NCBI RefSeq assembly: GCF_000621845.1
Contig: NZ_JHXF01000015.1
Span: forward strand, 1-64,000
Length of the DNA stretch: 64,000 nt
From: Ruminococcus flavefaciens MA2007
GTDB lineage: Bacteria; Bacillota; Clostridia; Oscillospirales; Ruminococcaceae
Direction: 5' to 3'
Shown here: one piece after another, positions 17,648 through 25,848 of the stretch
Position numbering within the stretch: position 1 is the stretch's first letter
Layout of the letters: the number at the start of each line of letters is the position of its first letter
Notes under the pieces: generated by a model
Seen by the model: only the letters and a program-made list of their open reading frames with translations
Told to the model about the DNA's origin: nothing
Databases searched by the model: none
Program-made: the position numbers and the translations under genes

Positions 17648-17888
17648 GCCCCGGGGGGTATCAAAATCTCTGCGAACTGCTCTCAGGAAGACCGGCGCCC
17701 CCTCTCACGCACAAAAACAGCATTTTCAAAGGGGGAATAACCCCGGCTCAGACAATAATCAAACCATGCCTGCAAATGGCTGAATACTGCAAATTTCTCC
17801 CGACAACACGTCGGGATTTTTTATGCTCTGCGGAGCTTTTTTCAAACGTTATTTGATTTCTTTGATTTTTTTCAAAGGAGGTGAACTC

Positions 17889-18443
17889 ATGGCAAAAGAC
17901 GGTACAAAGCGCGGCGGAGCTAGACCTGGTGCAGGGCGCAAGCCTAAGGCTCTGAAGGAGAAATTAGACGCCGGCAATCCCGGCGGTCGCAAGCTTACTG
18001 TCCTGGATATTCCCGAAACACTGGGAGCTGATATGGAAGGGGTCGATATGCCGCCTCCGGGAGAATACCTTTCCGCAGTTCAGCGCGACGGCGAGAAGCT
18101 CTGCGCCGCTGAAATATACAACCATACCGCCGCATGGCTTAAGAAGCTGGGCTGCGAAAAAATGGTAAATCCACAGCTTATCGAGCAATACGCCATGAGC
18201 GTTGCCCGATGGATACAGTGCGAGGAGGCTATCAGCAGGTATGGATTTCTCGGCAAGCATCCGACCTCAAATGCGCCTATTCAAAGTCCATATGTCGCCA
18301 TGTCACAGAATTACATGAAGCAGACCAACAATGCATGGTACCAGATTTTTCAGGTTGTCAAGGAGAACTGCTCAGTCGATGCAACAGGTGCAAATCCTAT
18401 GGACGACGCTATGGAGCGGCTTCTCCGCGCAGGTCGCAAATAG
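17889..18443 (+). CDS. terS: P27-family terminase small subunit
   Basis: A 184-aa protein; AAGGAGGTG just upstream supports the ATG at 17889 rather than 17823. It opens with the typical basic MAKDGTKRGGARPGAGRKPK segment of P27 terminase small subunits. IYNHTAAWLKKLG, QYAMSVARWIQCEE and MDDAMERLLRAGRK follow. It binds phage DNA ends and loads the large subunit. GC content is high compared with upstream genes. Confidence 0.88.
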   Translation: MAKDGTKRGGARPGAGRKPKALKEKLDAGNPGGRKLTVLDIPETLGADMEGVDMPPPGEYLSAVQRDGEKLCAAEIYNHTAAWLKKLGCEKMVNPQLIEQYAMSVARWIQCEEAISRYGFLGKHPTSNAPIQSPYVAMSQNYMKQTNNAWYQIFQVVKENCSVDATGANPMDDAMERLLRAGRK

Positions 18444-18455
18444 AAAGGAGTTCCT

Positions 18456-18569
18456 ATGAAGAAAGCTTCAAATCCCAGACAGATTTACAAGCCCCAGCAG
18501 AATTACCGCAACATCACTGACACCCGTAAATGCCTGAAAAGAGTAATGAAACGGAGGAATACCCGATGA
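18456..18569 (+). CDS. 37-aa basic protein
   Basis: A short frame (MKKASNPRQIYKPQQNYR...) with AAAGGAG before its ATG. It overlaps the next start as ATGA, and the next gene's GGAGG lies inside it. It is strongly basic. It may be a real small protein or a translational-coupling leader; no homologue is known to me. Confidence 0.45.
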   Translation: MKKASNPRQIYKPQQNYRNITDTRKCLKRVMKRRNTR

Positions 18570-19828
18570 AAACAACCACTGAATTCCAGCTTGTCGCTAC
18601 CGAGAAGCTCATACCCTACGTCAACAATGCCCGAACGCACTCCCCTGAGCAGATTACCAAGCTCCGCTCATCTCTGCGGGAGTTCGGCTTCATAAATCCA
18701 GTCATCATCGACAAGGATTACAACGTAATTGCAGGTCATGGACGTATCGCCGCCGCTAAAGATGAGGGCATTGCGGAGGTCCCCTGCGTCCTTGTGGACT
18801 ACCTTACCGAGGCACAGAAAAAAGCCTACATACTGGCCGATAATCGCATGGCACTTGATGCAGGCTGGGACGAAGAAATGCTCCGTATTGAGATTGAGTC
18901 CCTGCAGGCTGAGGCTTTCGACATAGGTCTCACCGGCTTTGACGACAAGGAGCTCGCCGACCTGTTCCGCACTGACGGAAGTGAAGCCCATGAGGACGAT
19001 TTTGACCTTGAGGCTGAGCTTGAAAAGCCCTGCTGCTCCAAGCCCGGCGACATCTGGCATATTGGCAGGCACACTGTTATCTGCGGAGACTCCACTCTCC
19101 CGGAGACATACACAGCTCTTCTCGGCGACACTAAGGTAAACCTGGTCTGCACGGATCCGCCCTACCTGGTAAACCTTGAAAGTAGCTCCGGCAGGATAAA
19201 AAATGACGACCTCGATGACGAGGCCGGCTATAAGTTCCTGAAATCCGCCTTTGAGCGACTTCACGACGCTATGGCAAAGGACGCAAGTATTTACGTTTTC
19301 TATGCAACTTCAAAAGCTCGGGTATTCCATGACGCATACGAGGACGCAGGCTTCAAGGTTGGCGCAGGACTGGTCTGGAAAAAGGACCGACTTGTTCTCA
19401 CACGCACCGACTGGAAATACATACACGAGCCGATAATCTGGGGCTGGCGCAAGGACGGAAAGCATATATGGTACGGGGACCAGAAACAGCGCACTGTCTT
19501 TGAATTCGACCGCATAAAGAACAGCAAAGACGACGGCTGCGGACACCCAAGCTCCAAACCTGTACCGCTTATTGCCTATCTTATCTCCCAGTGCACCCAG
19601 TCAAACGGACTGGTGCTGGACTGCTTCCTCGGCTCTGCTTCAACGCTCATCGCCTGCGAGCAGCTTGACCGTATCTGCTACGGCGTAGAGCTGGAGCCTA
19701 AGTTCGTTGATGTCGCTGTGAAAAGGTACATAAAGCTCCACGAAGGCAGGTCTGATGATGTGTATCTTATTCGTGACGGTGAGCAGATTACATATGCAGA
19801 GATGATGAAGAATACCGAGGAAGTATAA
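18566..19828 (+). CDS. ParB-like / DNA methyltransferase fusion
   Basis: A 420-aa fusion. The N-terminal ParB/Srx-type domain (about 1-100) includes GFINPVIIDKDYNVIAGHGR. The methyltransferase domain has the catalytic motif DPPY (LVCTDPPYLVN) and, later, the SAM-binding VLDCFLGSASTLIACEQ, so the order is beta class. It probably methylates adenine N6 or cytosine N4. Such fusions are frequent beside phage terminase genes and may protect phage DNA or set packaging sites. A minus-strand HNH gene follows after 5 bp, an arrangement that could be functional or a chance insertion. Confidence 0.88.
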   Translation: MKTTTEFQLVATEKLIPYVNNARTHSPEQITKLRSSLREFGFINPVIIDKDYNVIAGHGRIAAAKDEGIAEVPCVLVDYLTEAQKKAYILADNRMALDAGWDEEMLRIEIESLQAEAFDIGLTGFDDKELADLFRTDGSEAHEDDFDLEAELEKPCCSKPGDIWHIGRHTVICGDSTLPETYTALLGDTKVNLVCTDPPYLVNLESSSGRIKNDDLDDEAGYKFLKSAFERLHDAMAKDASIYVFYATSKARVFHDAYEDAGFKVGAGLVWKKDRLVLTRTDWKYIHEPIIWGWRKDGKHIWYGDQKQRTVFEFDRIKNSKDDGCGHPSSKPVPLIAYLISQCTQSNGLVLDCFLGSASTLIACEQLDRICYGVELEPKFVDVAVKRYIKLHEGRSDDVYLIRDGEQITYAEMMKNTEEV

Positions 19829-19833
19829 TATGA

Positions 19834-20883
19834 TCATTCTTTCAGTTTTACATATATCGGAATAATATCTAATTTAAAATTTGGAGCTATTTTTGAAAAA
19901 GACTCTATTTTTGATTCAATTTTATTGCAAAGAGTTTCATTTATTTCAGGATACCTTGAAGGATTCTCAGATATTGTTATTTCATAATTAAAGAAATGAA
20001 ACATATCCACTTTAGCTATTATTCTATCATTTTTCGATTCTATGTTTATAGTAATATTATGGTCAGGTAAATTCATCCATTGTTCCCATTCCTGATCATC
20101 CATTTTTTTATACAGAGGTTCACAAGTAGCATTAGTTGGTAAAATGTTATCGCCTTTTTTATCAAAGTTTTTCAAAAATAATCTTATTGGTTCTGCTAAA
20201 TCATCATCTAAATACTTCAAATCTGTTATTACACAAATATACTCATATGCCATTTTCAATGCCAAAGGATAACAGCATTTTATCAAATAAGTAAGTTCCT
20301 CTTTACCATATGAGAGGAACAAAATCCTAGGTTTTTTTTCTAAAAATTGTTTTTTTTCAACAAAACAAGCCCCCTCACCGCTATTATCCGAATGAGAATC
20401 TTTCTTTATATACAAAGCAGATACGGACACATGCTTGTATTTTTCAGACAGTTTGTCAATTGTTTTTTCAAAAAATTTTCTGAAGTTTTTTTCGTCACTT
20501 ACTATAAGCTTTCCTTCGGCATAGTCATATACTCCCGGAATTGCGGTACATTTTTTGAAATATCCTTTTTTATCCATTTCCATAAGTACTTTAACATTCG
20601 TAACAATTCCTGGATTATCTTTGAACTCTAAAGGGTAAAAAGTTTCTGTTTTAGATTCTTTATATGGATTCGGAATTCCTTTCCTACCAGCTATATTTAA
20701 CAAATATCTGATTCCAACTAATGTATCAGAAGCAAATACATCAACAGAGTCGCCAAAATTACTATTGCAATCTTCACATACACATTTAAATTTTTTTTTA
20801 CCGCCCAGTGACTTTAAGATAATATGTTCATCATTAAAAAAAGAATCATCTTTCATCTTCTTACAAAGAATACATATACGCAC
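19834..20883 (-). CDS. HNH-type (HNH_5-like) endonuclease, cargo gene
   Basis: A 349-aa protein with GTG start (20883) after CAGGAGGT. The N-terminus has CILC, then NDEHIILKSLGGKKKF and CVCEDCNSNFG, an HNH core with two Cys pairs (HNH_5-like). The remaining 280 residues are unrecognised. It is AT-rich and runs against the late operon from a perfect promoter. It may be a restriction or anti-phage nuclease carried as a moron; pairing with the adjacent methyltransferase is only a suggestion because the two genes have different composition and orientation. Confidence 0.7.
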   Translation of the reverse strand: MRICILCKKMKDDSFFNDEHIILKSLGGKKKFKCVCEDCNSNFGDSVDVFASDTLVGIRYLLNIAGRKGIPNPYKESKTETFYPLEFKDNPGIVTNVKVLMEMDKKGYFKKCTAIPGVYDYAEGKLIVSDEKNFRKFFEKTIDKLSEKYKHVSVSALYIKKDSHSDNSGEGACFVEKKQFLEKKPRILFLSYGKEELTYLIKCCYPLALKMAYEYICVITDLKYLDDDLAEPIRLFLKNFDKKGDNILPTNATCEPLYKKMDDQEWEQWMNLPDHNITINIESKNDRIIAKVDMFHFFNYEITISENPSRYPEINETLCNKIESKIESFSKIAPNFKLDIIPIYVKLKE

Positions 20884-20916
20884 GATAAAACCTCCTGTTT
20901 TTTCTGTTCATTTAAA

Positions 20917-20945
20917 ATTATAAAATATAACAACCTATTTGTCAA
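20917..20945 (-). promoter_or_regulatory. Perfect consensus promoter of the HNH cargo gene
   Basis: On the minus strand: TTGACA (20945-20940), 17 bp, TATAAT (20922-20917). Expected to be active in the lysogen unless repressed. Confidence 0.85.
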
Positions 20946-21010
20946 TATATAACTTGTAATATGCACAAATCAACGCCTCATGTTATTCACATATTCTCCG
21001 TATTACAGTA

Positions 21011-21039
21011 TTGCTATCTGTGCAGTTCAGAGTTAATAT
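21011..21039 (+). promoter_or_regulatory. Promoter element copy A (TTGCTA-17-TAATAT)
   Basis: TTGCTA (21011-21016), 17 bp, TAATAT (21034-21039). The spacer ends GTTCAGAGT, as in copy B; copies C and D vary by one or two bases there, and copy E is more divergent. Confidence 0.75.
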
Positions 21040-21084
21040 GTGAATACGATAAAACACCGCATCAGCGGTACACAGGAGGTCACT

Positions 21085-21732
21085 ATGGAGATAAAATGCA
21101 ACATTGAAAAGGACCAGCGAAAAGCACTGGCACAAAAAATCGGCGAGCTTGCAGACTTTGACATTCACTACTGCGGAGTTCCCACCTGTGCTTACGAAAT
21201 CGGCTTCTTTACGCTGGACAAAGACGCAGTTCTTTCCTTCCCCGACAGAGAGAACACAGAAATCATAGAGAGGGTGCTGGAGGGGCTTCACGAAGCTGGC
21301 TACAACAGCGCTCCCGACGCACTTACAGTATCCATGCCCAAGAATATGCTCAATGACGAAGCCTTATTTAATCTGCGCCGAATCATAGCCAACAAGGAAC
21401 AGCTCTTCAAGAAGGCATTTGACGCAGTTTCTCTTGAAATCACAGAGAGTGTGGAAACCATTGATTTCCCATGGTTCACGGTTACGGGCGCAGAGGATAC
21501 CGACGCATACACACGCTTTATTACAATGCTCTGCGAGTTTGCCAAAAACCAGAAACGTGTCAACAACAAGCCCGACACCAGTGATAACGAGAAGTATTCC
21601 CTGCGATGTTTCCTGCTGAGGATAGGCATGATAGGCGATGAATACAAGTCCGCACGCCGAGTTCTGCTACACAGGTTGACCGGAAGTTCGGCATTCCGCC
21701 ATGGAGGTGCAAACAATGAGACTTCCAAGTAA
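21085..21732 (+). CDS. Virulence-related protein family member
   Basis: A 215-aa protein; CAGGAGGT supports the ATG at 21085, although the frame opens at 21040. It matches the family often labelled virulence-related protein in clostridial prophages and conjugative elements: MEIKCNIEKDQRKALAQKIG, FPWFTVTG, CEFAKNQKRV, and a C-terminal SLRCFLLRIGMIGDEYKSAR then LTGSSAFR. That C-terminal block recurs in the amidoligase and in the 48.2-kb protein. Function unknown; the label does not prove a role in virulence. The next gene starts inside its end. Confidence 0.75.
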   Translation: MEIKCNIEKDQRKALAQKIGELADFDIHYCGVPTCAYEIGFFTLDKDAVLSFPDRENTEIIERVLEGLHEAGYNSAPDALTVSMPKNMLNDEALFNLRRIIANKEQLFKKAFDAVSLEITESVETIDFPWFTVTGAEDTDAYTRFITMLCEFAKNQKRVNNKPDTSDNEKYSLRCFLLRIGMIGDEYKSARRVLLHRLTGSSAFRHGGANNETSK

Positions 21733-21952
21733 AACCGAGATAGAGCGCCTGCGGAAGATGTATCCACCTGGCACTCGCATACGCCTTATATTCATGTCTG
21801 CGGAGCCGTATCCACTTCCGCCGGGCAGTATCGGCGAAGTTGAACTTGTCGATGACGCCGGCAACATAAACATGAAATGGGAATGCGGCAGAGGGCTCTC
21901 ACTTATCGCCGGCGTTGACAGCTTTGAAGTAATACCGGCAGCTCCGAAATAA
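21716..21952 (+). CDS. DUF4314 protein
   Basis: A 78-aa protein. GGAGGT at 21703-21708 selects the ATG at 21716, giving a 17-bp overlap with the previous gene. Contains the DUF4314 pattern YPPGTRIRLIFM, PPGSIGEVELVDDAGNINMK and SLIAGVDSFEV. It is a small beta-rich domain, common near amidoligase and virulence-related genes in prophages and integrative elements. Biochemical role unknown. Confidence 0.85.
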   Translation: MRLPSKTEIERLRKMYPPGTRIRLIFMSAEPYPLPPGSIGEVELVDDAGNINMKWECGRGLSLIAGVDSFEVIPAAPK

Positions 21953-22067
21953 GAGAGCACCTATTCCATTGTATCCCATATTACCATAGGATTGCAAGTA
22001 TATCAAGTGTGTAAATACACCAATCATCAAAGTCGTGTATTTGCCTATATTCTGTAGTTTTAGCGGC

Positions 22068-22096
22068 TTGATATATCCTCCGTTCAGAGTTAATAT
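22068..22096 (+). promoter_or_regulatory. Promoter element copy B
   Basis: TTGATA (22068-22073), 17 bp ending GTTCAGAGT, TAATAT (22091-22096). Upstream TTCTGTAGTTTTAGCGGC is shared with copy D. Confidence 0.8.
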
Positions 22097-22139
22097 GTAC
22101 ATGCCGAAAGGGAAAACACCCACACTGGAGGATACAAAA

Positions 22140-23084
22140 ATGACTGAGAAAACAGCAAGGCAGATAGCAAAAATGAAGGAGCAGACAATAGGATGCGAAG
22201 TTGAGATGAACAACATCACAAGGAACAGAGCAGCAAAGCTTGCCGCAGACTTCTTCGGAACAGGCAGATACGAAAACACCGCAGGTCGCAACGGCTACTG
22301 CACATGGAGCGCATGGGACACACAGGGCAGAGAATGGAAGTTCCAGAAAGACGTCAGCATTTCCGGACCTGACGATGAAAAATGCGAACTGGTAACGCCA
22401 ATACTTACCTACGCAGACATCGAGCTTTTGCAGGAGCTCATACGCCGCCTGAGAAAAGCCGGAGCAATCAGCCACGCAGGAGTTGGCGCAGGAGTACACA
22501 TTCACATCGGCGCAAACGGTCACACACCGCAGACGCTTCGCAACCTTGCAAACATCATGGCGAGCCACGAGGAGCTTATCGCGGAAGCCTTGAAGCTCAA
22601 CGCAAACCGCATGGCAAGATACTGCCGCACAATTAATCCAGAATTCGTCAGACTTATAAACGCCAAGAAGCCCCGAACAATGGCTCAGCTTGCAGACATC
22701 TGGTACACAGCAAACCACGCAACATACGGCAGAAACGAGCACTACAACGACAGCCGCTACCACATGACAAACTATCATGCGGTTTTCACCAAGGGCACCA
22801 TTGAGTTCCGACTTTTTGAATTTGAGAAGCCTGCAAACGGCAGAAGAAACGGACTTCACGCAGGTCGCCTCAAGAGCTACATTCAGCTTTGCCTTGCACT
22901 CAGTCAAATGGCAAAGGATCTGAGAACTGCAAGTCCCAAGCCTCAGCAGCACGAGAACCCAACCTTCGCAATGAGAACCTGGCTTATGAGAATGGGCTTC
23001 ATCGGGGACGAATTTGCGACCGCAAGAGATGTTCTCACAAAGAACCTTACCGGCGACAACGCATTCCGCTTCGGCAGACCTTGA
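22140..23084 (+). CDS. Amidoligase-family enzyme
   Basis: A 314-aa protein starting after CTGGAGG. It matches the putative amidoligase family (COOH-NH2 ligase fold): TIGCEVEMNNITR, WKFQKDVSI, CELVTPILTYAD, GVGAGVHIHIGANGHTPQTL, YHAVFTKGTIEFRLFEF. The family is predicted to use ATP to form amide bonds on small molecules or peptides. The C-terminus has FAMRTWLMRMGFIGDEFATA and LTGDNAFR, the tail shared with the 21.1- and 48.2-kb proteins. The gamma-glutamylcyclotransferase gene follows, a known pairing suggesting gamma-glutamyl-type chemistry. Substrate unknown. Confidence 0.85.
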   Translation: MTEKTARQIAKMKEQTIGCEVEMNNITRNRAAKLAADFFGTGRYENTAGRNGYCTWSAWDTQGREWKFQKDVSISGPDDEKCELVTPILTYADIELLQELIRRLRKAGAISHAGVGAGVHIHIGANGHTPQTLRNLANIMASHEELIAEALKLNANRMARYCRTINPEFVRLINAKKPRTMAQLADIWYTANHATYGRNEHYNDSRYHMTNYHAVFTKGTIEFRLFEFEKPANGRRNGLHAGRLKSYIQLCLALSQMAKDLRTASPKPQQHENPTFAMRTWLMRMGFIGDEFATARDVLTKNLTGDNAFRFGRP

Positions 23085-23271
23085 AAAAGGTCTGCTGCCC
23101 ACACAGGAGTCTCCACAACGCCCTGTAAGGCCGCCAAGACATATCACTCGCAAACTTTACCGTCTTCAAACAGAGCAGCCTTAAAAGCCATTCTGAGCAA
23201 TCCTGAGCGAAGCCATATATTACACAAGAAGCTGTGCAAAACTGCAACGGATATTCTGTACATTCAGACAC

Positions 23272-23300
23272 TTGATATATCCCCTGTAAAGAGTTAATAT
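23272..23300 (+). promoter_or_regulatory. Promoter element copy C
   Basis: TTGATA (23272-23277), 17 bp ending AAAGAGT, TAATAT (23295-23300). I see no gene in the 187 bp between the amidoligase stop and this element. Confidence 0.75.
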
Positions 23301-23389
23301 TTGACTACCGGAACGGAAAAGCCTAACACCGCCGCCATTGTGCGGCTTAAGGTGGTGAAGGCAGTCGCCTTCGGAAAGGAATGAATGCA

Positions 23390-23854
23390 ATGAATAAATA
23401 TTACCTTGCCTATGGCTCAAACCTCAATGTCCGCCAGATGCGGTACCGTTGTCCGGAAGCACGCATTGTCGGTATAAGCGTCATCAAAAACTACGAGCTT
23501 CTCTACAAGGGAAGCAAGACCGGCGCTTACCTTACCATTGAAAAGAAAAAAGGAAGCCTTGTTCCCATTGCGGTATGGGAAGTTTCCGACGCTGACGAAT
23601 CAAGGCTTGACATCTACGAAGGCTTCCCCGACTTCTACTACAAGAAGAATGTTCGTCTGCCGGTAAAGCTCATTAGGAACAGCAAGACCAAAGAGCTTGA
23701 CGCATTTGTCTACATCATGCATGAGGAGCGCAAGCTGGGAGTTCCCACAACTTCATATATCCGAACCTGCGAGGAAGGCTACCGTAACTTCGGCTTTGAT
23801 AATAAGTTCCTTGATGAAGCATATGAGATCAGCGCAAAGGAGGTACAGAAATGA
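23390..23854 (+). CDS. Gamma-glutamylcyclotransferase-like protein
   Basis: A 154-aa GGCT/AIG2-type protein. It begins MNKYYLAYGSNLNVRQM, the substrate loop (YGSNL) of the fold. WEVSDADESRLDIYEGFP and YYKKNVRLPV follow; the glutamate of the YEGFP block is the expected catalytic acid. Such enzymes cleave gamma-glutamyl amides to 5-oxoproline. Together with the amidoligase it could make and remove an amide-linked modification. AAAGGA nine bases upstream favours ATG 23390 over 23381. It overlaps the zinc-ribbon gene by 4 bp. Confidence 0.85.
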   Translation: MNKYYLAYGSNLNVRQMRYRCPEARIVGISVIKNYELLYKGSKTGAYLTIEKKKGSLVPIAVWEVSDADESRLDIYEGFPDFYYKKNVRLPVKLIRNSKTKELDAFVYIMHEERKLGVPTTSYIRTCEEGYRNFGFDNKFLDEAYEISAKEVQK

Positions 23855-24051
23855 AAGAGCAGAACAGAGAACCAAGCATATGCCCCATATGCGGGCAGAG
23901 CTTCAGAGCACATCCGGCGCTTTCAAGGATAGATAACGCTACTCTTATATGTCCGGACTGCGGAACAAGGGAAGCACTTGAAAGCATAGGTGTAGGACGC
24001 GAGGAACAGGACAAGATACTGGGAATTATCCATACAAAATACGACGCATGA
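23851..24051 (+). CDS. Small zinc-ribbon protein
   Basis: A 66-aa protein with two CxxC knuckles: CPICGQSFRAHPALSRID and CPDCGTREALE. This is a frequent companion of amidoligase/GGCT genes in clostridial prophages. It probably binds one zinc and may be a nucleic acid or protein adaptor. Translationally coupled to the GGCT gene. Confidence 0.8.
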   Translation: MKEQNREPSICPICGQSFRAHPALSRIDNATLICPDCGTREALESIGVGREEQDKILGIIHTKYDA

Positions 24052-24069
24052 TAAAGTTTTCTGGTGCCG

Positions 24070-24115
24070 CTGTGGGACAGAGATAATAATCTGCTGACCC
24101 ACAGTTGGCTTTTTA
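24070..24115 (+). terminator. Hairpin terminator after the zinc-ribbon gene
   Basis: CTGTGGG (24070-24076) pairs with CCCACAG (24098-24104), followed by TTGGCTTTTT. It lies between convergent genes. Confidence 0.6.
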
Positions 24116-24283
24116 CTTGTCGAGACCTGATGTGTCAGGCGGCTTTTCAGGATTATAATCGCAAATTATCTCTTTTTCCATTACAGAATCGCCGCCATCA
24201 TCGTCGCCATTTTTGCGCTTGTTCAGATTAATACAATTGTAATTGCGCATTTCCAGATAGATAAAATTCTCATAGATGTCCAT
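24113..24283 (-). CDS. 56-aa acidic protein, reverse orientation
   Basis: The start is 24283, preceded by GAAAGGGGGGAAATGAC; the frame continues upstream but without another site. It begins MDIYENFIYLEMRNYNCINL and has a DDDGGD acidic patch. A good extended -10 promoter supports expression. No family recognised. Confidence 0.55.
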   Translation of the reverse strand: MDIYENFIYLEMRNYNCINLNKRKNGDDDGGDSVMEKEIICDYNPEKPPDTSGLDK

Positions 24284-24308
24284 GTCATTTCCCCCCTTTC
24301 TTGGCGCT

Positions 24309-24337
24309 ATTATATCACCGTGATTGCAGTTTGGCAA
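24309..24337 (-). promoter_or_regulatory. Promoter of the 56-aa minus-strand gene
   Basis: Minus strand: TTGCCA (24337-24332), 17 bp ending in TGA, TATAAT (24314-24309). Confidence 0.75.
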
Positions 24338-24381
24338 TAGTTTTGAGAAAAGTTCAGAGGATTATATAATAAATGTTTTAA

Positions 24382-24428
24382 CTTAAATAATAATATAGAT
24401 ATTATTATATATTATATTATTATTTAAG
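24382..24428. repeat. AT-only near-palindrome
   Basis: Perfect 16-bp arms, CTTAAATAATAATATA (24382-24397) and its complement (24413-24428), around a 15-bp AT-rich centre. It lies in a gene-free stretch (24338-24524), upstream of promoter copy D. It could extrude as a cruciform or be an A/T-rich UP-like region; no function is shown. Confidence 0.7.
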
Positions 24429-24524
24429 AGAATTTTTCTATTTGTGCAATTTGCATATACAAAAAGGAATTATTACACAACTGCCCCCTTTGTATTCGAG
24501 GCATTATTCTGTAGTTTTAGCGGC

Positions 24525-24553
24525 TTGATATATCACCAGTTCAGAGGTAATAT
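24525..24553 (+). promoter_or_regulatory. Promoter element copy D
   Basis: TTGATA (24525-24530), 17 bp with GTTCAGAGG, TAATAT (24548-24553). The 18 bp upstream match copy B exactly. Confidence 0.8.
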
Positions 24554-24601
24554 GTGTGTACCGCAAGAACAGCGGAATAAAGCCACAAAGGAGCAATTCA
24601 C

Positions 24602-24952
24602 ATGAAAATCTTAATATGCGAACCCGGCAAGCATCCATACGAAAAGGACATTGAACACACCCTTGAGAACCTACAGAAAATTGTCGGCGGATATATCCAG
24701 GCAATTTACCCTTACGATGAACAGGTCGCAGTTATTTGCAACGAAGACGGAATTTTCCTCGACCTTGAATGGAACAGAGTAGTTGAGAAATACGGTCCCA
24801 TAAAAGGAACCTTCTTCATATGCGGTCTGGACTTTGACGACTTCTGCGACCTTACCGATGAGCAGATAAAACGCTATAAAAAACGTTTCTGGAATCCTGA
24901 GATGCTTATCCCGACACCTGACGGAATGATACAGGTTGTAATTTCCGAATAA
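24602..24952 (+). CDS. DUF3846 protein
   Basis: A 116-aa protein matching DUF3846: MKILICEPGKHPYEKDIEHT, LQKIVGGYIQAIYPYDEQVA, CNEDGIFLDLEWNR, GTFFICGLDFDDF and LTDEQIKRYKKRF. DUF3846 is common on clostridial conjugative elements and prophages, near DUF4314 and amidoligase genes. No activity is established. It is under promoter copy D, with AAAGGAG before the ATG. Confidence 0.85.
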   Translation: MKILICEPGKHPYEKDIEHTLENLQKIVGGYIQAIYPYDEQVAVICNEDGIFLDLEWNRVVEKYGPIKGTFFICGLDFDDFCDLTDEQIKRYKKRFWNPEMLIPTPDGMIQVVISE

Positions 24953-24970
24953 GAAAGCAGGTGCAGTATT

Positions 24971-25210
24971 ATGTGGAAGGAAGGCACGATTGGAATTCCG
25001 AAAAAGGAAGGCGGCTACACAGTAGTTCACTACTGCGCAAAGGTCTACAAAAAGAAAAGCAGGTACGGAATTGACGGTGGAAGGATCAGTAAGGCAACGC
25101 TGAAAATCAATGGCAAGGTTGTTTATAACTTCGACCGAGGGCTTGATGTCTCGCCGCAGACCGAGGCAGCTGAAAAGGCACTGGCGATCCTGATGTACGA
25201 ATACAACTAA
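24971..25210 (+). CDS. 79-aa conserved-looking protein
   Basis: Begins MWKEGTIGIPKKEGGYTVVH and contains GIDGGRISKATLKINGKVVY and AAEKALAILMYEYN. It lies 18 bp after the DUF3846 gene with AGCAGGTG as ribosome site, so it is likely cotranscribed. I associate this type with the same accessory modules, but cannot name a function. Confidence 0.65.
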   Translation: MWKEGTIGIPKKEGGYTVVHYCAKVYKKKSRYGIDGGRISKATLKINGKVVYNFDRGLDVSPQTEAAEKALAILMYEYN

Positions 25211-25217
25211 AAACACG

Positions 25218-25245
25218 AAGGCGGCTACCGGAGGGCAGCCGCCTT
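25218..25245. terminator. Bidirectional terminator between convergent genes
   Basis: AAGGCGGCT (25218-25226) and AGCCGCCTT (25237-25245), with T-rich sequence on the minus-strand side (CGTGTTTTTAG). Serves the plus-strand DUF3846 unit and the minus-strand gene ending at 25252. Confidence 0.75.
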
Positions 25246-25251
25246 TCAATC

Positions 25252-25821
25252 TCATTCATTATCCTTTTCGCTCCACCTGAATGCTCTTTTATGATTCACA
25301 TTCAGAATAGCATAGGATATGAGGTGTAGGCCTTTGAGATGCTCAAATACTTCATAAAACCGTTTTTCAAATGATTCATAATCATCAAAAGCCAGATCAT
25401 CTAACTGGATGTTTAATATCGGATAGATCATACCACGATTATCGCACCATTCAGGCTTGTTATCATACCAGTCGGCATAAAGGTGCCCTTTCCACTTTTC
25501 ACCATAGGAAGAAATGAGCAATCTCTTGTTGACATCTGGCTCTGATTCTCCATCTAAACATGGTGTGAATCTTATCAACTGTGATCTATTTTCCGGATTC
25601 TCTATGAATACTCTCCCGCATGACGGGCATTGATATAAATTCAACTGAAACAGATCATCAATACGCTCATAAATTGCATGACTATTTTCATGTGGCTTTT
25701 CAAGTTCTTCTATGCAGTCCCAGAACTCATTCCAATCCTGATCTGCAATGATTCTTCCTTTATAAGAAAGACAATCTGTGCTATCATGAAACCGATATCC
25801 ACATTTACATAGAAAGTGCAT
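25252..25821 (-). CDS. 189-aa cargo protein with two cysteine pairs
   Basis: The start at 25821 follows a G-rich site (CGGGGGTG); the longer frame upstream is only the back of the terminase gene. It begins MHFLCKCGYRFHDSTDCL, and a second pair is YQCPSCGRVF near residue 69, so a zinc ribbon is plausible. The C-terminal half (LDDLAFDDYESFEKRFYEVF) is acidic and helical. No family recognised. It sits between the accessory module and the large terminase, against late transcription, with its own promoter. Confidence 0.65.
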   Translation of the reverse strand: MHFLCKCGYRFHDSTDCLSYKGRIIADQDWNEFWDCIEELEKPHENSHAIYERIDDLFQLNLYQCPSCGRVFIENPENRSQLIRFTPCLDGESEPDVNKRLLISSYGEKWKGHLYADWYDNKPEWCDNRGMIYPILNIQLDDLAFDDYESFEKRFYEVFEHLKGLHLISYAILNVNHKRAFRWSEKDNE

Positions 25822-25848
25822 GGAAACACCCCCGTGTTCTTTTTTATT

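Noticed and set aside
22889..23128. Plus-strand 79-aa frame across the end of the amidoligase
   Set aside because: Arg/Ser-rich frame-shifted translation without its own ribosome site.
21981..23153. 390-aa minus-strand frame opposite the amidoligase
   Set aside because: Cysteine- and valine-rich antisense translation of a well supported gene with SD and promoter; no SD of its own.
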